A DNA stretch of 64,000 bases from CAYVIB01 sp964451365 (GCA_964451365.1 CAYVIB010000007.1:62001-126000), one strand, 5' to 3'; shown: positions 7,539 to 16,368, numbered from the stretch's first letter. Notes: generated from the sequence alone by a model not told the origin. A program made the numbers and translations.

Positions 7539-8801
7539 TTACTTAGCCGTTACAAATTCCGGATAAGCTTCCATTCCACATTCGGACAAGTCGACGCCAT
7601 CGAACTCTTCTTCCTCGCTGACGCGTAACCCGATAACTGCTTTGATAACCAGCCATACGATCAGGCTGGCAACGAAGACCCACACGAAGATGGTCAGTGC
7701 ACCGATAAGTTGTCCCATAAAGGTGGCTTCCGCATCGGAGAGGAGGACGGCAAATATGCCCCAGATTCCGACTACGCCATGCACCGAGATGGCACCGACA
7801 GGGTCATCAATTTTCAGTTTGTCCAAACCGATAATACTGAAGACAACCAATGCACCACCAACGGCACCGATCAACGTTGAACCCAGGGCGGTGGGATCGG
7901 CCGGCTCGGCGGTAATGGCTACCAGCCCGGCGAGCGCGCCGTTGAGCGCCATGGTCAGGTCGGCTTTGCCGAACAGTATGCGGGCTACTACCAGCGCGGC
8001 AATCAAACCGCCGGCGGCGGCAGCGTTGGTGTTCATGAATACGTTGGCCACTTCGTTGGCTACCGCGATGCCACCCAGCTTCAGTGTTGAGCCGCCGTTA
8101 AAGCCGAACCAGCCCATCCACAGAATGAAGGTGCCCAGTGTGGCCAGCGGAAGGTTCGCACCGGGAATCGCGTTAATTTCACCGTTCTTGCCGTATTTGC
8201 CCAGGCGGGGCCCGAGCACGAGTACGCCCGCCAGAGCCGCGGTCGCACCAGCCAGGTGCACAATGCCGGAACCGGCGTAATCGCTGTAGCTCAATTCATA
8301 CAGGCCGAAAACGGATTTACCGCCCCAGGTCCAACCGCCTTCCAGTGGGTAGATAACGCCGGTCATCACCACGGCAAACAGCAGGAATGCCCAGAGCCTC
8401 ATTCTTTCGGCAACCGCACCGGAGACAATCGACATCGCGGTGGCAACGAAGACAACCTGGAAGAAGAAGTCGGCGGCACCGGAGTAAACGGAGTCCCCAT
8501 CAAACCCATTTTCCGCCGACGCGGCCAACGCGGCCTGCACATCAAGGGTTGCCACGGTTTCAACGCCGGACAGGAACCAACCGCCGCCATACATGAAGTT
8601 GTAGCCGCAGATCATGTACATGGTGGAGGCAACAGCGAACAGCGAGATGTTTTTCGTTAATATTTCGGTTGTGTTTTTTGCGCGGACAAGACCGGATTCC
8701 AGCATGGCAAAGCCGGCGGCCATCCACATAACCAGTGCGCCCATGACAAGGAAATAAAACGTGTCGATGGCGTACTGCAATTCGAAAATTTGGTTTTCCA
8801 T
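7539..8801 (-). CDS. amtB: Ammonium transporter
   Basis: A trimeric inner-membrane ammonium channel, 420 residues with about 11 membrane spans and no cleaved signal. Recognised Amt features are LVMGALVMWMAAGFAMLESG near the N-terminus, DYAGSGIVHLAGATAAL with the first pore His, and the second pore His in SVHGVVGIWG. The acidic tail (VSEEEEFDGVDLSECGMEAYPEF) is typical of bacterial Amt proteins. It is preceded by TTGGAGAA, follows the glnK gene by 74 bases and ends at a strong terminator, so porin-glnK-amtB likely form a nitrogen-regulated unit. Confidence 0.97.
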   Translation of the reverse strand: MENQIFELQYAIDTFYFLVMGALVMWMAAGFAMLESGLVRAKNTTEILTKNISLFAVASTMYMICGYNFMYGGGWFLSGVETVATLDVQAALAASAENGFDGDSVYSGAADFFFQVVFVATAMSIVSGAVAERMRLWAFLLFAVVMTGVIYPLEGGWTWGGKSVFGLYELSYSDYAGSGIVHLAGATAALAGVLVLGPRLGKYGKNGEINAIPGANLPLATLGTFILWMGWFGFNGGSTLKLGGIAVANEVANVFMNTNAAAAGGLIAALVVARILFGKADLTMALNGALAGLVAITAEPADPTALGSTLIGAVGGALVVFSIIGLDKLKIDDPVGAISVHGVVGIWGIFAVLLSDAEATFMGQLIGALTIFVWVFVASLIVWLVIKAVIGLRVSEEEEFDGVDLSECGMEAYPEFVTAK

Positions 8802-8875
8802 AGCAGTTCTCCAAGTAAAAGGATTCTACTTATAGTTAGTAAAAAGCTTTATGTTAATTGTTGTTGTTTAGGCTG

Positions 8876-9214
8876 TTACAGCGCGTCTTCTCCGGCTTCG
8901 CCGGTACGAATACGAATAACCTGTTCGAGCGATGAAACGAAAATTTTGCCGTCGCCGATTTTTCCACTGTGCGCCGCTCTGCTGATGGATTCGACAACCG
9001 ATTCCACCTGGCCATCGGACACCGCAACTTCCAGCTTGGTTTTGGGCAGGAAATCCACAACATATTCCGCTCCGCGATACAACTCGGTATGTCCTTTCTG
9101 ACGACCAAATCCTTTTACTTCGGTAACGGTAATACCCTGAACGCCTATTTCAGAAAGCGCTTCGCGAACGGCATCGAGTTTAAAAGGCTTGATAATGGCA
9201 GTAATTAATTTCAT
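8876..9214 (-). CDS. glnK: PII nitrogen regulatory protein, copy 2 (amtB-linked)
   Basis: A PII protein of 112 residues with Tyr51 in ELYRGAEYV and the ATP-binding C-terminal motif GDGKIFVSSLEQVIRIRTGE. Being directly upstream of amtB it is the canonical GlnK, which plugs the ammonium channel when nitrogen is plentiful. It differs from the copy at 3687-4025 mainly around residues 55-100, including the loop before GKIGDGK. A ribosome-binding site AAAGGAGAG precedes the ATG. Confidence 0.95.
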   Translation of the reverse strand: MKLITAIIKPFKLDAVREALSEIGVQGITVTEVKGFGRQKGHTELYRGAEYVVDFLPKTKLEVAVSDGQVESVVESISRAAHSGKIGDGKIFVSSLEQVIRIRTGEAGEDAL

Positions 9215-9262
9215 TAGCCTGCTCTCCTTTGTTTTTTGAATGCGGTGTTAGCCGCACCTGTT

Positions 9263-9290
9263 AAAAAGCCGAAGATTAAAAATCTCCGGC
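9263..9290 (-). terminator. Terminator or attenuator between the porin gene and glnK
   Basis: On the minus strand GCCGGAGATT-TTT-AATCTTCGGC (one G-U pair) is followed by TTTTT. It lies just after the porin stop and could reduce read-through into glnK-amtB. Confidence 0.75.
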
Positions 9291-9301
9291 CTTCGCCGGT
9301 T

Positions 9302-9991
9302 TTACTCGATAGGCAGGGTGTAGGAAACTACAAACAGCGGATCTGCCTCATCGTCTTCCAAATCGGAATCAAGTATTGTGCTTACAGTAAACGCGAGATT
9401 GTCGTTGTAGTTGTAACTCGCATCAAAATGAGTTGCATCGCCGGCACCTTCATCATGCTGACCAACCAGGAAACCAAAGCTTCCCACTTCCGCGCTCAAG
9501 GTCATGTAGGTGTAGTCTTCGGAAGGAGCGTAACCACCAGTTTCACCGGCAATGTTGTCGTAATAGGAAAAGCTCACCGGACCGTAACCCAGCGAAACGA
9601 TTGCCTCCATAAAATCACCTGGACCTTCCGTTTCTTTATAAGGACCGCTTGGGTAGATATAACTAACCAGAGTCACACCATAGGAAAAATCGCCCGCTTC
9701 ACCGCTATAGCCGGCATAAAGGTCATACTCTGTTCCGGCAAAGGTATCGCCGGAGGAAGTCCATATACCTGCGGTAAACCCGTTCGCGCTAAAATTCAAA
9801 TCACCCCAAACTGCAGGGTTTGCAAGGCTTCCGCTTTCCCCGTCGTCGCCTAAATTAAATCCACGCCACAAATACATATTGGCCACGCCAACCGACGCAC
9901 TCACTTCAGCGTTAGCCACTGGCGCCAGCGCACTGAAGGCAATCGCCGATGCAGCGACAGAGCTAACCAGTAGTTTTTTAGAAAATTTCAT
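9302..9991 (-). CDS. TorF-family putative porin
   Basis: A 229-residue outer-membrane protein. The signal peptide (MKFSKKLLVSSVAASAIAFS, cleavage near PVANAEV) is followed by alternating hydrophobic strands with aromatic ends, and the start of the mature part (VGVANMYLWRGFNLGDDG) is the hallmark of the TorF/Gcw_chp porin-like family. It ends in a strand (FVVSYTLPIE). I chose the ATG at 9991 because GGAGGAAGCT lies immediately before it. The gene precedes glnK and amtB in the same direction, as in many marine gammaproteobacteria, which suggests a role in outer-membrane passage of nitrogen compounds. That role is inferred from context. Confidence 0.85.
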   Translation of the reverse strand: MKFSKKLLVSSVAASAIAFSALAPVANAEVSASVGVANMYLWRGFNLGDDGESGSLANPAVWGDLNFSANGFTAGIWTSSGDTFAGTEYDLYAGYSGEAGDFSYGVTLVSYIYPSGPYKETEGPGDFMEAIVSLGYGPVSFSYYDNIAGETGGYAPSEDYTYMTLSAEVGSFGFLVGQHDEGAGDATHFDASYNYNDNLAFTVSTILDSDLEDDEADPLFVVSYTLPIE

Positions 9992-10026
9992 AGCTTCCTC
10001 CAAGGTTATTTTTGTTTGTAGTTTTC

Positions 10027-10043
10027 AGCTTGGTCGACACCAA
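10027..10043 (-). promoter_or_regulatory. Weak sigma-54-like promoter candidate upstream of the porin-glnK-amtB group
   Basis: On the minus strand TTGGTGTCGACCAAGCT has GG and GC at the exact -24/-12 spacing, but the conserved CA after GG is missing and the TT before GC is AA. It sits 36 bases upstream of the porin ATG. Sigma-54 and NtrC control is expected for glnK-amtB, but this site alone is weak evidence. Confidence 0.3.
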
Positions 10044-10273
10044 TAACGACGAGCTTGCCAGGTTTTAGCACTTTCCACGCCAATATCGGTAATCTCTTTT
10101 ATATCAAACACTTACTCAGTTTTACTCTCGTTTTTCGGATAAAAGAAATTGAGCTGCGCACCAAAACAATGCATCGACATCAAAATAGAACATGGTTTAT
10201 GCACCAGAATCAGGCAATCGTTTCGGCGGGAAATTTATTTGGTTTTTGACGCGGAAAAATCAAGACAGAGAAA

Positions 10274-10299
10274 GGCCTCGCGGATGCATCCGCGAGGCC
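10274..10299 (-). terminator. Terminator of the urt operon
   Basis: A perfect 13+13 base palindrome, GGCCTCGCGGATG and CATCCGCGAGGCC, 20 bases after the urtE stop. On the minus strand it is followed by TTTCTCTGTCTT, a moderate T-tract. Confidence 0.75.
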
Positions 10300-10319
10300 G
10301 GAAGTAAAAATTCAAACGT

Positions 10320-11015
10320 TTAAACAGTTAAATACTTACGTACTTCTTTCTCATTCATCGTGCTGATTTCGCCGGAAAGCATCACCAGGCCGCGATCCAT
10401 TACCGCATAGCTGTCTCCTAGTTCGCAGGCAAAATCAAAATACTGCTCGACCAGGATAATGGCCATTTCGCCCTGTTGACGCAGAATAGTGAGGACATTG
10501 TGGATGTCCTTGATAATGGAAGGCTGAATCCCTTCGGTGGGTTCGTCGAGGATTAACAGCTTCGGTTGCGTAACCAACGCCCTGGCGATGGACAGTTGTT
10601 GCTGCTGACCGCCGGACAAATCACCGCCGCGCCGGCGCAGCATTTTCCTGAGCACTGGAAACAGATCGAAAATCTCATCCTTGATTTTTCGCTCGCCCCT
10701 GGGCAGTGCGGCAAATCCGGTTTGCAGGTTTTCCTTTACCGTCAGTTGGGAGAATATCTGCCTGCCCTGGGGAACATAAGCGATGCCCATGCGGGCGCGA
10801 TCGGCGGCGGATATTTTGGTAATGTCTTTTTCATTCCAGACAATGGTGCCGGACTTGACCGGATGACGTCCGGTAATGGCCTGCACCAGACTGGTTTTGC
10901 CGACGCCGTTGCGACCGAGGATGCAGGCGATCCGGCCTTTTTGGGCCTGGAAGTTGACGGACTGCAGGGCCTGGCTGGCGCCGTAGAATAAGTTGATGTT
11001 TTCCGCGTTTAGCAT
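10320..11015 (-). CDS. urtE: Urea ABC transporter ATP-binding subunit UrtE
   Basis: The second ATPase of the high-affinity urea importer (branched-chain amino-acid transporter type, LivF-like), 231 residues. Walker A is LGRNGVGKT, the signature is LSGGQQQQLSIARALV and Walker B is LLILDEPTEGIQPSII; the C-terminus SGEISTMNEKEVRKYLTV is typical. I chose the ATG giving MLNAENINLFYG, which matches the family start; the longer frame adds 25 foreign residues that read through the hairpin at 11044-11084. It is the last gene of urtABCDE. Confidence 0.95.
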   Translation of the reverse strand: MLNAENINLFYGASQALQSVNFQAQKGRIACILGRNGVGKTSLVQAITGRHPVKSGTIVWNEKDITKISAADRARMGIAYVPQGRQIFSQLTVKENLQTGFAALPRGERKIKDEIFDLFPVLRKMLRRRGGDLSGGQQQQLSIARALVTQPKLLILDEPTEGIQPSIIKDIHNVLTILRQQGEMAIILVEQYFDFACELGDSYAVMDRGLVMLSGEISTMNEKEVRKYLTV

Positions 11016-11043
11016 TTTGTTTCTCGTATTTTCTCTGGAAAAT

Positions 11044-11084
11044 GGCGGGTAACGCCCGAAGTGTCGGACCATCGCTTTCCCGCC
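11044..11084. repeat. Hairpin element in the urtD-urtE gap, related to the one between urtA and urtB
   Basis: The outer arms are GGCGGG (11044-11049) and CCCGCC (11079-11084). The internal segment GTCGGACCATCGCTT (from 11063) is nearly identical to GTCGGACCATTGCTT at 14788. It lies in the 81-base gap between urtD and urtE and may be a REP-type repeat or an mRNA-stability hairpin. Confidence 0.6.
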
Positions 11085-11096
11085 GTACAATAACGG

Positions 11097-11846
11097 TTAG
11101 CGGCCGAGGTAAACCTCAATGACGCGCTGGTCGTTCGAGACGCGATCGAGTGGGCCTTCGGCAATCACACTGCCTTCGTGTAGCACCGTCACCTTGCAAT
11201 TGAGGGCACGAACAAATTCCATATCGTGCTCCACCACGATAACCGAATGGTCTTTGCTGATCTCTTTCAGCAGGCGCGCGGTTTCCATGGTTTCGTAATC
11301 GGTCATGCCGCCGGCCGGTTCGTCCACCAGCAGTACCTCCGGTTCCTGAATAATCAGCATGCCGATTTCAAGCCACTGTTTCTGGCCGTGGGACAAACTT
11401 CCCGCCAGTTCGGATTTCTTTTCCAGTAATCCGATCAGCGTCATTATTTCGAGAATACGCCCGGCCTGTTCACTACTCAGTTTAGCGAGTAACGTCTGCC
11501 ATATTCCGCGCTTGCCGGCCAATGCCAGTTCCAGGTTTTGAAAAACCGTCAGGCTCTCGATCACCGTCGGCTTCTGGAATTTGCGACCGATACCCATATT
11601 GGCGATATCGGCTTCGTCGTGGCGGGTAAGATCGATATTGTCCTTGAACCGCACTTCACCCGAATCCGGTTTGGTTTTACCGGTGACGATATCCATCATG
11701 GTGCTTTTGCCGGCACCGTTGGGGCCGATAATCGCGCGCAGTTCACCGGGCGCGATATCCAGGGACAAGTTATTGATGGCCTTGAAACCATCAAAGGATT
11801 TCACCACGCCGTTCAGGTACAGAATACTTTTGATTGCTTCGCTCAT
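11097..11846 (-). CDS. urtD: Urea ABC transporter ATP-binding subunit UrtD
   Basis: A LivG-like ATPase of the urea importer, 249 residues. Walker A is IGPNGAGKST, the signature is LSHGQKQWLEIGMLI (the SHGQ variant normal for UrtD), Walker B is VLLVDEPAGGMTDYE and the C-terminus is IEVYLGR. The ATG at 11846 follows GGGGAGG and overlaps the urtC stop by 4 bases (ATGA). The motif GRKFQKPTVIESLTVFQNL is diagnostic of the UrtD/LivG group. It pairs with UrtE in the importer. Confidence 0.96.
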   Translation of the reverse strand: MSEAIKSILYLNGVVKSFDGFKAINNLSLDIAPGELRAIIGPNGAGKSTMMDIVTGKTKPDSGEVRFKDNIDLTRHDEADIANMGIGRKFQKPTVIESLTVFQNLELALAGKRGIWQTLLAKLSSEQAGRILEIMTLIGLLEKKSELAGSLSHGQKQWLEIGMLIIQEPEVLLVDEPAGGMTDYETMETARLLKEISKDHSVIVVEHDMEFVRALNCKVTVLHEGSVIAEGPLDRVSNDQRVIEVYLGR

Positions 11847-12997
11847 CGCGCTGCCTCCCCCTCTGCTTCCGGTTCGGTTTCCCTTTTCCTGAAACGCGAC
11901 CGCCATTCGGGCAGTTTGTCGAGCAGCCCGACCACGCCTTGAGGCAGGAACATTGTGGTGAAGACAAACAGGCCACCGAGCATAAACAACCAGATTTCCG
12001 GAAAGGCACCGGTAAACCAGGTTTTGGCGTAGTTCACGATCAGCGCACCGATGATGGCACCGTACAACGTGCCGCGCCCCCCCAAAGCAACCCAGATAAC
12101 AATTTCAATGGAGTTGATCGGGCTGAATTCGCCGGGATTGATAATGCCCACCTGCGGCACAAACAGCGCGCCCGCGATACCGGCGAGTACGGCGGAAAAA
12201 ACAAAAACAAATAATTTGTAGTATTCAACGCGGTAACCCAGAAAACGCGAACGGCTTTCCGCATCGCGGATGGATATCAACACCCGGCCAAATTTACTTT
12301 GGGTAATAAAGCGACAGACAAGATAAGCCAGCACCACCATAATCGCGGAGAGAAAATACAACACCAGTCGCGTGCTGTCCGCCTGAATATCAAAACCCAG
12401 AATGTCCTTGAAATCGGTGAGACCGTTGTTGCCGCCAAAACCGAAATTATTCAGAAAAAACGCCTGCATCAATGCGAATGTAAGGGCTTGGGTGATAATG
12501 GAAAAATACACACCGGTCACCCGCGAGCGAAACGCCAGCCAGCCGAACAAGAAGGCCAGCAGGCCGGGTGCCAACATCACCATCAGCAGGGCAAATCCAA
12601 AACTGTCGAAGCCGGACCAGTACCAGGGCAGTTCCTTCCAACTCAAGAACACCATAAAGTCCGGCAGTTCCGGATGGCCATACACGCCGCGATCGCCAAT
12701 CTGGCGCATCAGGTACATTCCCATCGCATAGCCGCCCAGCGCAAAAAAAGCGCCATGGCCGAGGCTTAAAATACCGCAATAGCCCCACACCAGATCCAGC
12801 GCCAACGCCAGCAGGGCATAGCAAAAATATTTACCCAGCAACGTGACCGTATAAGTGGGAACGTGGAAAAAAGAATCCGGCGGCATCACCAGGTTGAAAA
12901 ACGGCACCAGGAAAGCGGCCGCCAAAATTGCCGACAGCACATAGCGGCCGACCTTATCACGGGTAATCAGTGTGTAGAGAAATGAATGTTTCAGCAT
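11843..12997 (-). CDS. urtC: Urea ABC transporter permease UrtC
   Basis: A LivM-like inner-membrane permease of 384 residues with around ten spans. DLVWGYCGILSLGHGAFFALGGYAMGMYL, cut here as DLVWGYCGILS and GHGAFFALGGYAMGM, is the typical UrtC segment, and the basic C-terminus (KLPEWRSRFRKRE) is cytoplasmic. I chose the ATG at 12997 (MLKHSFLYTL) because the longer frame adds residues overlapping the urtB end. The gap to urtB is 4 bases and the stop overlaps urtD. Confidence 0.95.
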   Translation of the reverse strand: MLKHSFLYTLITRDKVGRYVLSAILAAAFLVPFFNLVMPPDSFFHVPTYTVTLLGKYFCYALLALALDLVWGYCGILSLGHGAFFALGGYAMGMYLMRQIGDRGVYGHPELPDFMVFLSWKELPWYWSGFDSFGFALLMVMLAPGLLAFLFGWLAFRSRVTGVYFSIITQALTFALMQAFFLNNFGFGGNNGLTDFKDILGFDIQADSTRLVLYFLSAIMVVLAYLVCRFITQSKFGRVLISIRDAESRSRFLGYRVEYYKLFVFVFSAVLAGIAGALFVPQVGIINPGEFSPINSIEIVIWVALGGRGTLYGAIIGALIVNYAKTWFTGAFPEIWLFMLGGLFVFTTMFLPQGVVGLLDKLPEWRSRFRKRETEPEAEGEAAR

Positions 12998-13001
12998 ACT
13001 G

Positions 13002-14657
13002 TCAGTCCTCCACAAACCGGCCCTTGAGGGCAAACAGTCCCCTTGGTCGCCACTGAATAAACAGAATGATAAATACCAGGATCAGGATTTTTGCCATCAC
13101 CGCGCCGGCGTAAGGTTCGAGAAATTTATTCGCCACACCCAGGCTCATCGCGCCAAAAAAGGTGCCCAACAAATTGCCGACACCGCCAAATACCACCACC
13201 ATAAACGAATCGATAATGTAAGCCTGGCCGAGGTTGGGCCCCACATTGGTGATCTGGCTTAGGGCCACACCGGCGATGCCCGCGATGCCGGAACCCAACC
13301 CGAATGTCAGCGCGTCCACCCAGTTCGATTTAATGCCCATGGAATTGGCCATCGCCCGATTTTGCGTTACCGCGCGCATCTGCAGGCCGATCAGCGTTTT
13401 TTTCAACAACAACGCCAGCATAACCAGCACAAACAAACTGAATATCAGGATGTAAACGCGGTTAAACGTAACGGCAAGCGCGCCGTTTATTTCCCAGGAA
13501 CCGCTCATCCATTCCGGTGTAATAACCGGCACATTGTTGGAGCGATACATCCGCACGGCCTGCTGCAAAACCAGGCTGATGCCGAAGGTGGCAAGCAAAG
13601 TATCCAGCGGCCGACCGTAGAGGTGGCGGATAACGAGCCGCTCAATTAAAACACCAGCCATTCCCGACACCAGAAAAGCGGCGGGAATGGCGATAAAAAG
13701 TGACACGCCGATAAAATTGGGGAACAGCTGCTGAACCGCAAACGTGGTGTAGGCACCGAGCATGATCATTTCGCCGTGAGCCATATTGATCACGCCCATG
13801 ACACCAAAGGTAATGGCAAGGCCAATTGCCGCCAGCAGCAAAACGGAACCGGCGCTTAAACCGAATAAAAGATTTTCACAAAACTGGTAAAAGCCGAGTT
13901 TGGTATCCACCAGTTTCAGCGCTTGCTCGGCGGCCATGGCGACTTCCTTGTTTTTTTCGACGTATTCGCCCTGCCCGTTTTTTTCGGCCAGACGCCTCAA
14001 TACCGCCACCGCTTCCGGTTCAACGGTCGCCCCGAAATTTTCCACCGCCGCCAGGCGCAACGCCTGGTCGTCCGTGTTGATATCGATGCGCGCCACCGCA
14101 ACCTTCAGCATTTCTTTAACTGAATTGCTTTCTTCCGCCTCTATCGCGGCGATCAGCTCATCACGCAGGCTGTCATCGGGAGATTTAATTAAATTGCGCG
14201 CGGACTCGAAGCGCGTTTTTTTGTCGTCCGCTGTCAGTTCCAGTACGGCAATGGCCGTTCGCAACTGGCCGCGTACGGCATTGTTAATTCTAACCTTTCG
14301 CGCATCCCGGCTACCGACGACTTCAAGAACCTGTCCATCCAGGACATCCGTCAACTCCAGTCCGTCCTCCACTTTTGTGGTGGACACAATGCGACCATCG
14401 GTCTTACGGTAATAAAGATCCCCTTCCACCATCAACTTGAGTATCGGCAAAACGCGCGGATCTTTCACTCGCGCGATATCATCAATTGCCTTGGATTTTG
14501 CATTAAAGGATGAAGCATTGAGGTTTTCAACAAGAGTGGAAAAATTTGGATTTTGATTCACAGTGTTTTCTGCTGTTTCCGTCTCCGTTTCAGATTGCGC
14601 TAAAACGGCTCCGGATATCAACAACACTATTAACAAGGCAGCTTTTAATAATTTCAT
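13002..14657 (-). CDS. urtB: Urea ABC transporter permease UrtB
   Basis: A LivH-like permease of 551 residues. A signal-like N-terminus (MKLLKAALLIVLLISGAVLA) is followed by a roughly 240-residue periplasmic helical, HEAT-like part (NFSTLVENLNASSFNAKSKA, VKDPRVLPILK, AEQALKLVDTK). The permease domain has about eight spans and contains ITFGVMGVINMAHGEMIMLG. This N-terminal extension is a regular feature of the UrtB family and absent from amino-acid LivH proteins. I chose the ATG giving MKLLKA because the earlier in-frame start adds a non-signal sequence. Confidence 0.95.
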   Translation of the reverse strand: MKLLKAALLIVLLISGAVLAQSETETETAENTVNQNPNFSTLVENLNASSFNAKSKAIDDIARVKDPRVLPILKLMVEGDLYYRKTDGRIVSTTKVEDGLELTDVLDGQVLEVVGSRDARKVRINNAVRGQLRTAIAVLELTADDKKTRFESARNLIKSPDDSLRDELIAAIEAEESNSVKEMLKVAVARIDINTDDQALRLAAVENFGATVEPEAVAVLRRLAEKNGQGEYVEKNKEVAMAAEQALKLVDTKLGFYQFCENLLFGLSAGSVLLLAAIGLAITFGVMGVINMAHGEMIMLGAYTTFAVQQLFPNFIGVSLFIAIPAAFLVSGMAGVLIERLVIRHLYGRPLDTLLATFGISLVLQQAVRMYRSNNVPVITPEWMSGSWEINGALAVTFNRVYILIFSLFVLVMLALLLKKTLIGLQMRAVTQNRAMANSMGIKSNWVDALTFGLGSGIAGIAGVALSQITNVGPNLGQAYIIDSFMVVVFGGVGNLLGTFFGAMSLGVANKFLEPYAGAVMAKILILVFIILFIQWRPRGLFALKGRFVED

Positions 14658-14773
14658 TTTTATCCTGCTTGATAACTTCGGGCGATACCGCCCGCAATAT
14701 TTAACGGCCCCGGTTTTCAGGGGCCGCTTCACTGCCGTTTATCCTTGCACCGGGAATAAAAGGCAGATGATCG

Positions 14774-14813
14774 GTAGGGCAGGTAGCGTCGGACCATTGC
14801 TTACCTGCCCTAC
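14774..14813. repeat. Hairpin element in the urtA-urtB gap
   Basis: A perfect 12-base inverted repeat, GTAGGGCAGGTA (14774-14785) and TACCTGCCCTAC (14802-14813), with a 16-base loop containing GTCGGACCATTGCT. It lies just after the urtA stop on the minus strand and has no T-run. It could protect the abundant urtA message or partly terminate before urtB. Confidence 0.75.
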
Positions 14814-14819
14814 GTCAGA

Positions 14820-16118
14820 TTAATAGTTCTGTCCGGAACACTTCTTGGTTTCGGTGTTGTAATTGCCGCAGTTGACTTTCGCATCCTGCCAATCGGCGGT
14901 AATTTTTGCGCTTTCCGGCAGAAAGTCTGTCCAGGCATCACCAGGCACTTCGCCTTCTGTTGACCATACAACCTCGAACTGGCCGTCTTCCTGGATTTCC
15001 CCGATCAACACCGGTTTGGTGAAGTGGTGGTTCGGCAGCACTTCGGCTACGCCGCCGGTGAGGTTGGGTACCTTGATGCCGTACATGGCGGCACGCACTT
15101 TATCCACGTCGGTGGTTTTGGCTTTTTCCACGGCTTTTGCCCAGGCTTTAAAGCCAATGTAAGTCGCTTCCATCGGGTCGTTGGTTACGCGCTTGTTGTC
15201 CTTAATAAAGGTATGCCACTTTTTGATAAACTCGTCGTTCGCGTCCGCATCAACACTCATAAAGTAATTCCAGGCCGCCAGGTGGCCTACCAATGGTGAC
15301 GTGTCGAAACCGGACAGTTCCTCTTCACCCACCGAGAAAGCGACAACGGGAATATCTTCGGCGGAAATACCGGCATTACCCAATTCCTTATAGAAGGGAA
15401 CATTCGCGTCGCCATTGATGGTGGAAACCACGGCGGTCTTTTTGCCGGTGGAACCGAAAGCTTTAATTTCCGCCACACGGGTCTGCCAATCCGAATGGCC
15501 GAAGGGCGTGTAGTTAATGGAAATATCTTCCGGCTTGACGCCCTTGCTCAACAGATATTGTTCGAGAATTTTATTGGTCGTGCGGGGATAAACATAATCG
15601 GTACCCTCAAGTACCCAGCGCTTAACCGCACCGCCGTCCTCGCTCATCAGGTAATCCACCGCGGGAATCGCCTGCTGGTTTGGTGCCGCGCCGGTATAGA
15701 ATACGTTTTTTGAACTTTCCTCACCCTCGTATTGCACCGGATAAAACAACAAGCCATTCAGCTCTTCCACAACCGGCAACACGGATTTACGCGATACGGA
15801 TGTCCAGCAACCGAAAATCACATCCACTTTTTCTTTTTCCAGCAGTTCCTTGGTTTTTTCCGCGAATAATGGCCAATTGGATGCGGGGTCCACAACAATG
15901 GCCTGCAGCTTTTTACCCAAAAGTCCCCCGGCCTTATTCTGCTCTTCCACCATCATCAGGACGGTGTCTTTCAATGTGGTTTCACTGATTGCCATTGTCC
16001 CCGTTAAAGAATGCAGCACACCGACTTTAATCGTATCCGCTGCTTGCGTGGTTATTGCACCAAGGGATAGTGCGACCGCCCCTAACAGCACTCCCGTTTT
16101 TTTAATATATCGAATCAT
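14820..16118 (-). CDS. urtA: Urea ABC transporter substrate-binding protein UrtA
   Basis: The periplasmic urea receptor, 432 residues. The signal peptide (MIRYIKKTGVLLGAVALSLG, cleavage near TTQAADTI) is followed by a type I periplasmic binding fold with VGVLHSLTGTMAISETTLKD, a strong UrtA signature, and DVIFGCWTSVSRKSVLPVVE. The C-terminus is CSGQNY. AGGAG lies upstream of the ATG at 16118, and six earlier codons in frame look spurious. It is the first gene of the urt operon and sits 60 bases downstream of a sigma-54 promoter. Confidence 0.97.
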   Translation of the reverse strand: MIRYIKKTGVLLGAVALSLGAITTQAADTIKVGVLHSLTGTMAISETTLKDTVLMMVEEQNKAGGLLGKKLQAIVVDPASNWPLFAEKTKELLEKEKVDVIFGCWTSVSRKSVLPVVEELNGLLFYPVQYEGEESSKNVFYTGAAPNQQAIPAVDYLMSEDGGAVKRWVLEGTDYVYPRTTNKILEQYLLSKGVKPEDISINYTPFGHSDWQTRVAEIKAFGSTGKKTAVVSTINGDANVPFYKELGNAGISAEDIPVVAFSVGEEELSGFDTSPLVGHLAAWNYFMSVDADANDEFIKKWHTFIKDNKRVTNDPMEATYIGFKAWAKAVEKAKTTDVDKVRAAMYGIKVPNLTGGVAEVLPNHHFTKPVLIGEIQEDGQFEVVWSTEGEVPGDAWTDFLPESAKITADWQDAKVNCGNYNTETKKCSGQNY

Positions 16119-16177
16119 TGTTGGTCTCCTCTGCATGGCAGATTTTTTATGGTTTTGCGTAAAACGGAGACTGCAAA

Positions 16178-16194
16178 CGCAGAAATAATGCCAA
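16178..16194 (-). promoter_or_regulatory. Sigma-54 promoter of the urt operon
   Basis: On the minus strand TTGGCATTATTTCTGCG matches the -24/-12 consensus (TGGCA, then TGC) with the exact 10-base spacing between GG and GC. It lies 60 bases upstream of the urtA ATG. Urea transport under NtrC and sigma-54 control is established in other proteobacteria. Confidence 0.75.
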
Positions 16195-16312
16195 CACCAA
16201 TTATCAGACCAGCAATGGCCGATGTCGGTTACGTAAGATTATGATTTTTATTGATTATTTGTGCAGGGGTGTTTGCGTATGCATTTTTGACCCGCGCGGC
16301 AATTTTTTATTT

Positions 16313-16368
16313 GCACCAAAGCAGGTCACGCAGGGGAAGGAAATTTTTTGTCGACACCAAATTAGTGC
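16313..16368 (-). promoter_or_regulatory. Candidate NtrC enhancer sites upstream of urtA
   Basis: Two sequences resemble the NtrC dyad GCACCA-N-TGGTGC: ACACCA-AAT-TAGTGC at 16354-16368 and GCACCAAAGCAGGT at 16313-16326. They lie about 120-190 bases upstream of the sigma-54 promoter, a normal enhancer distance. Each has mismatches. Confidence 0.45.
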
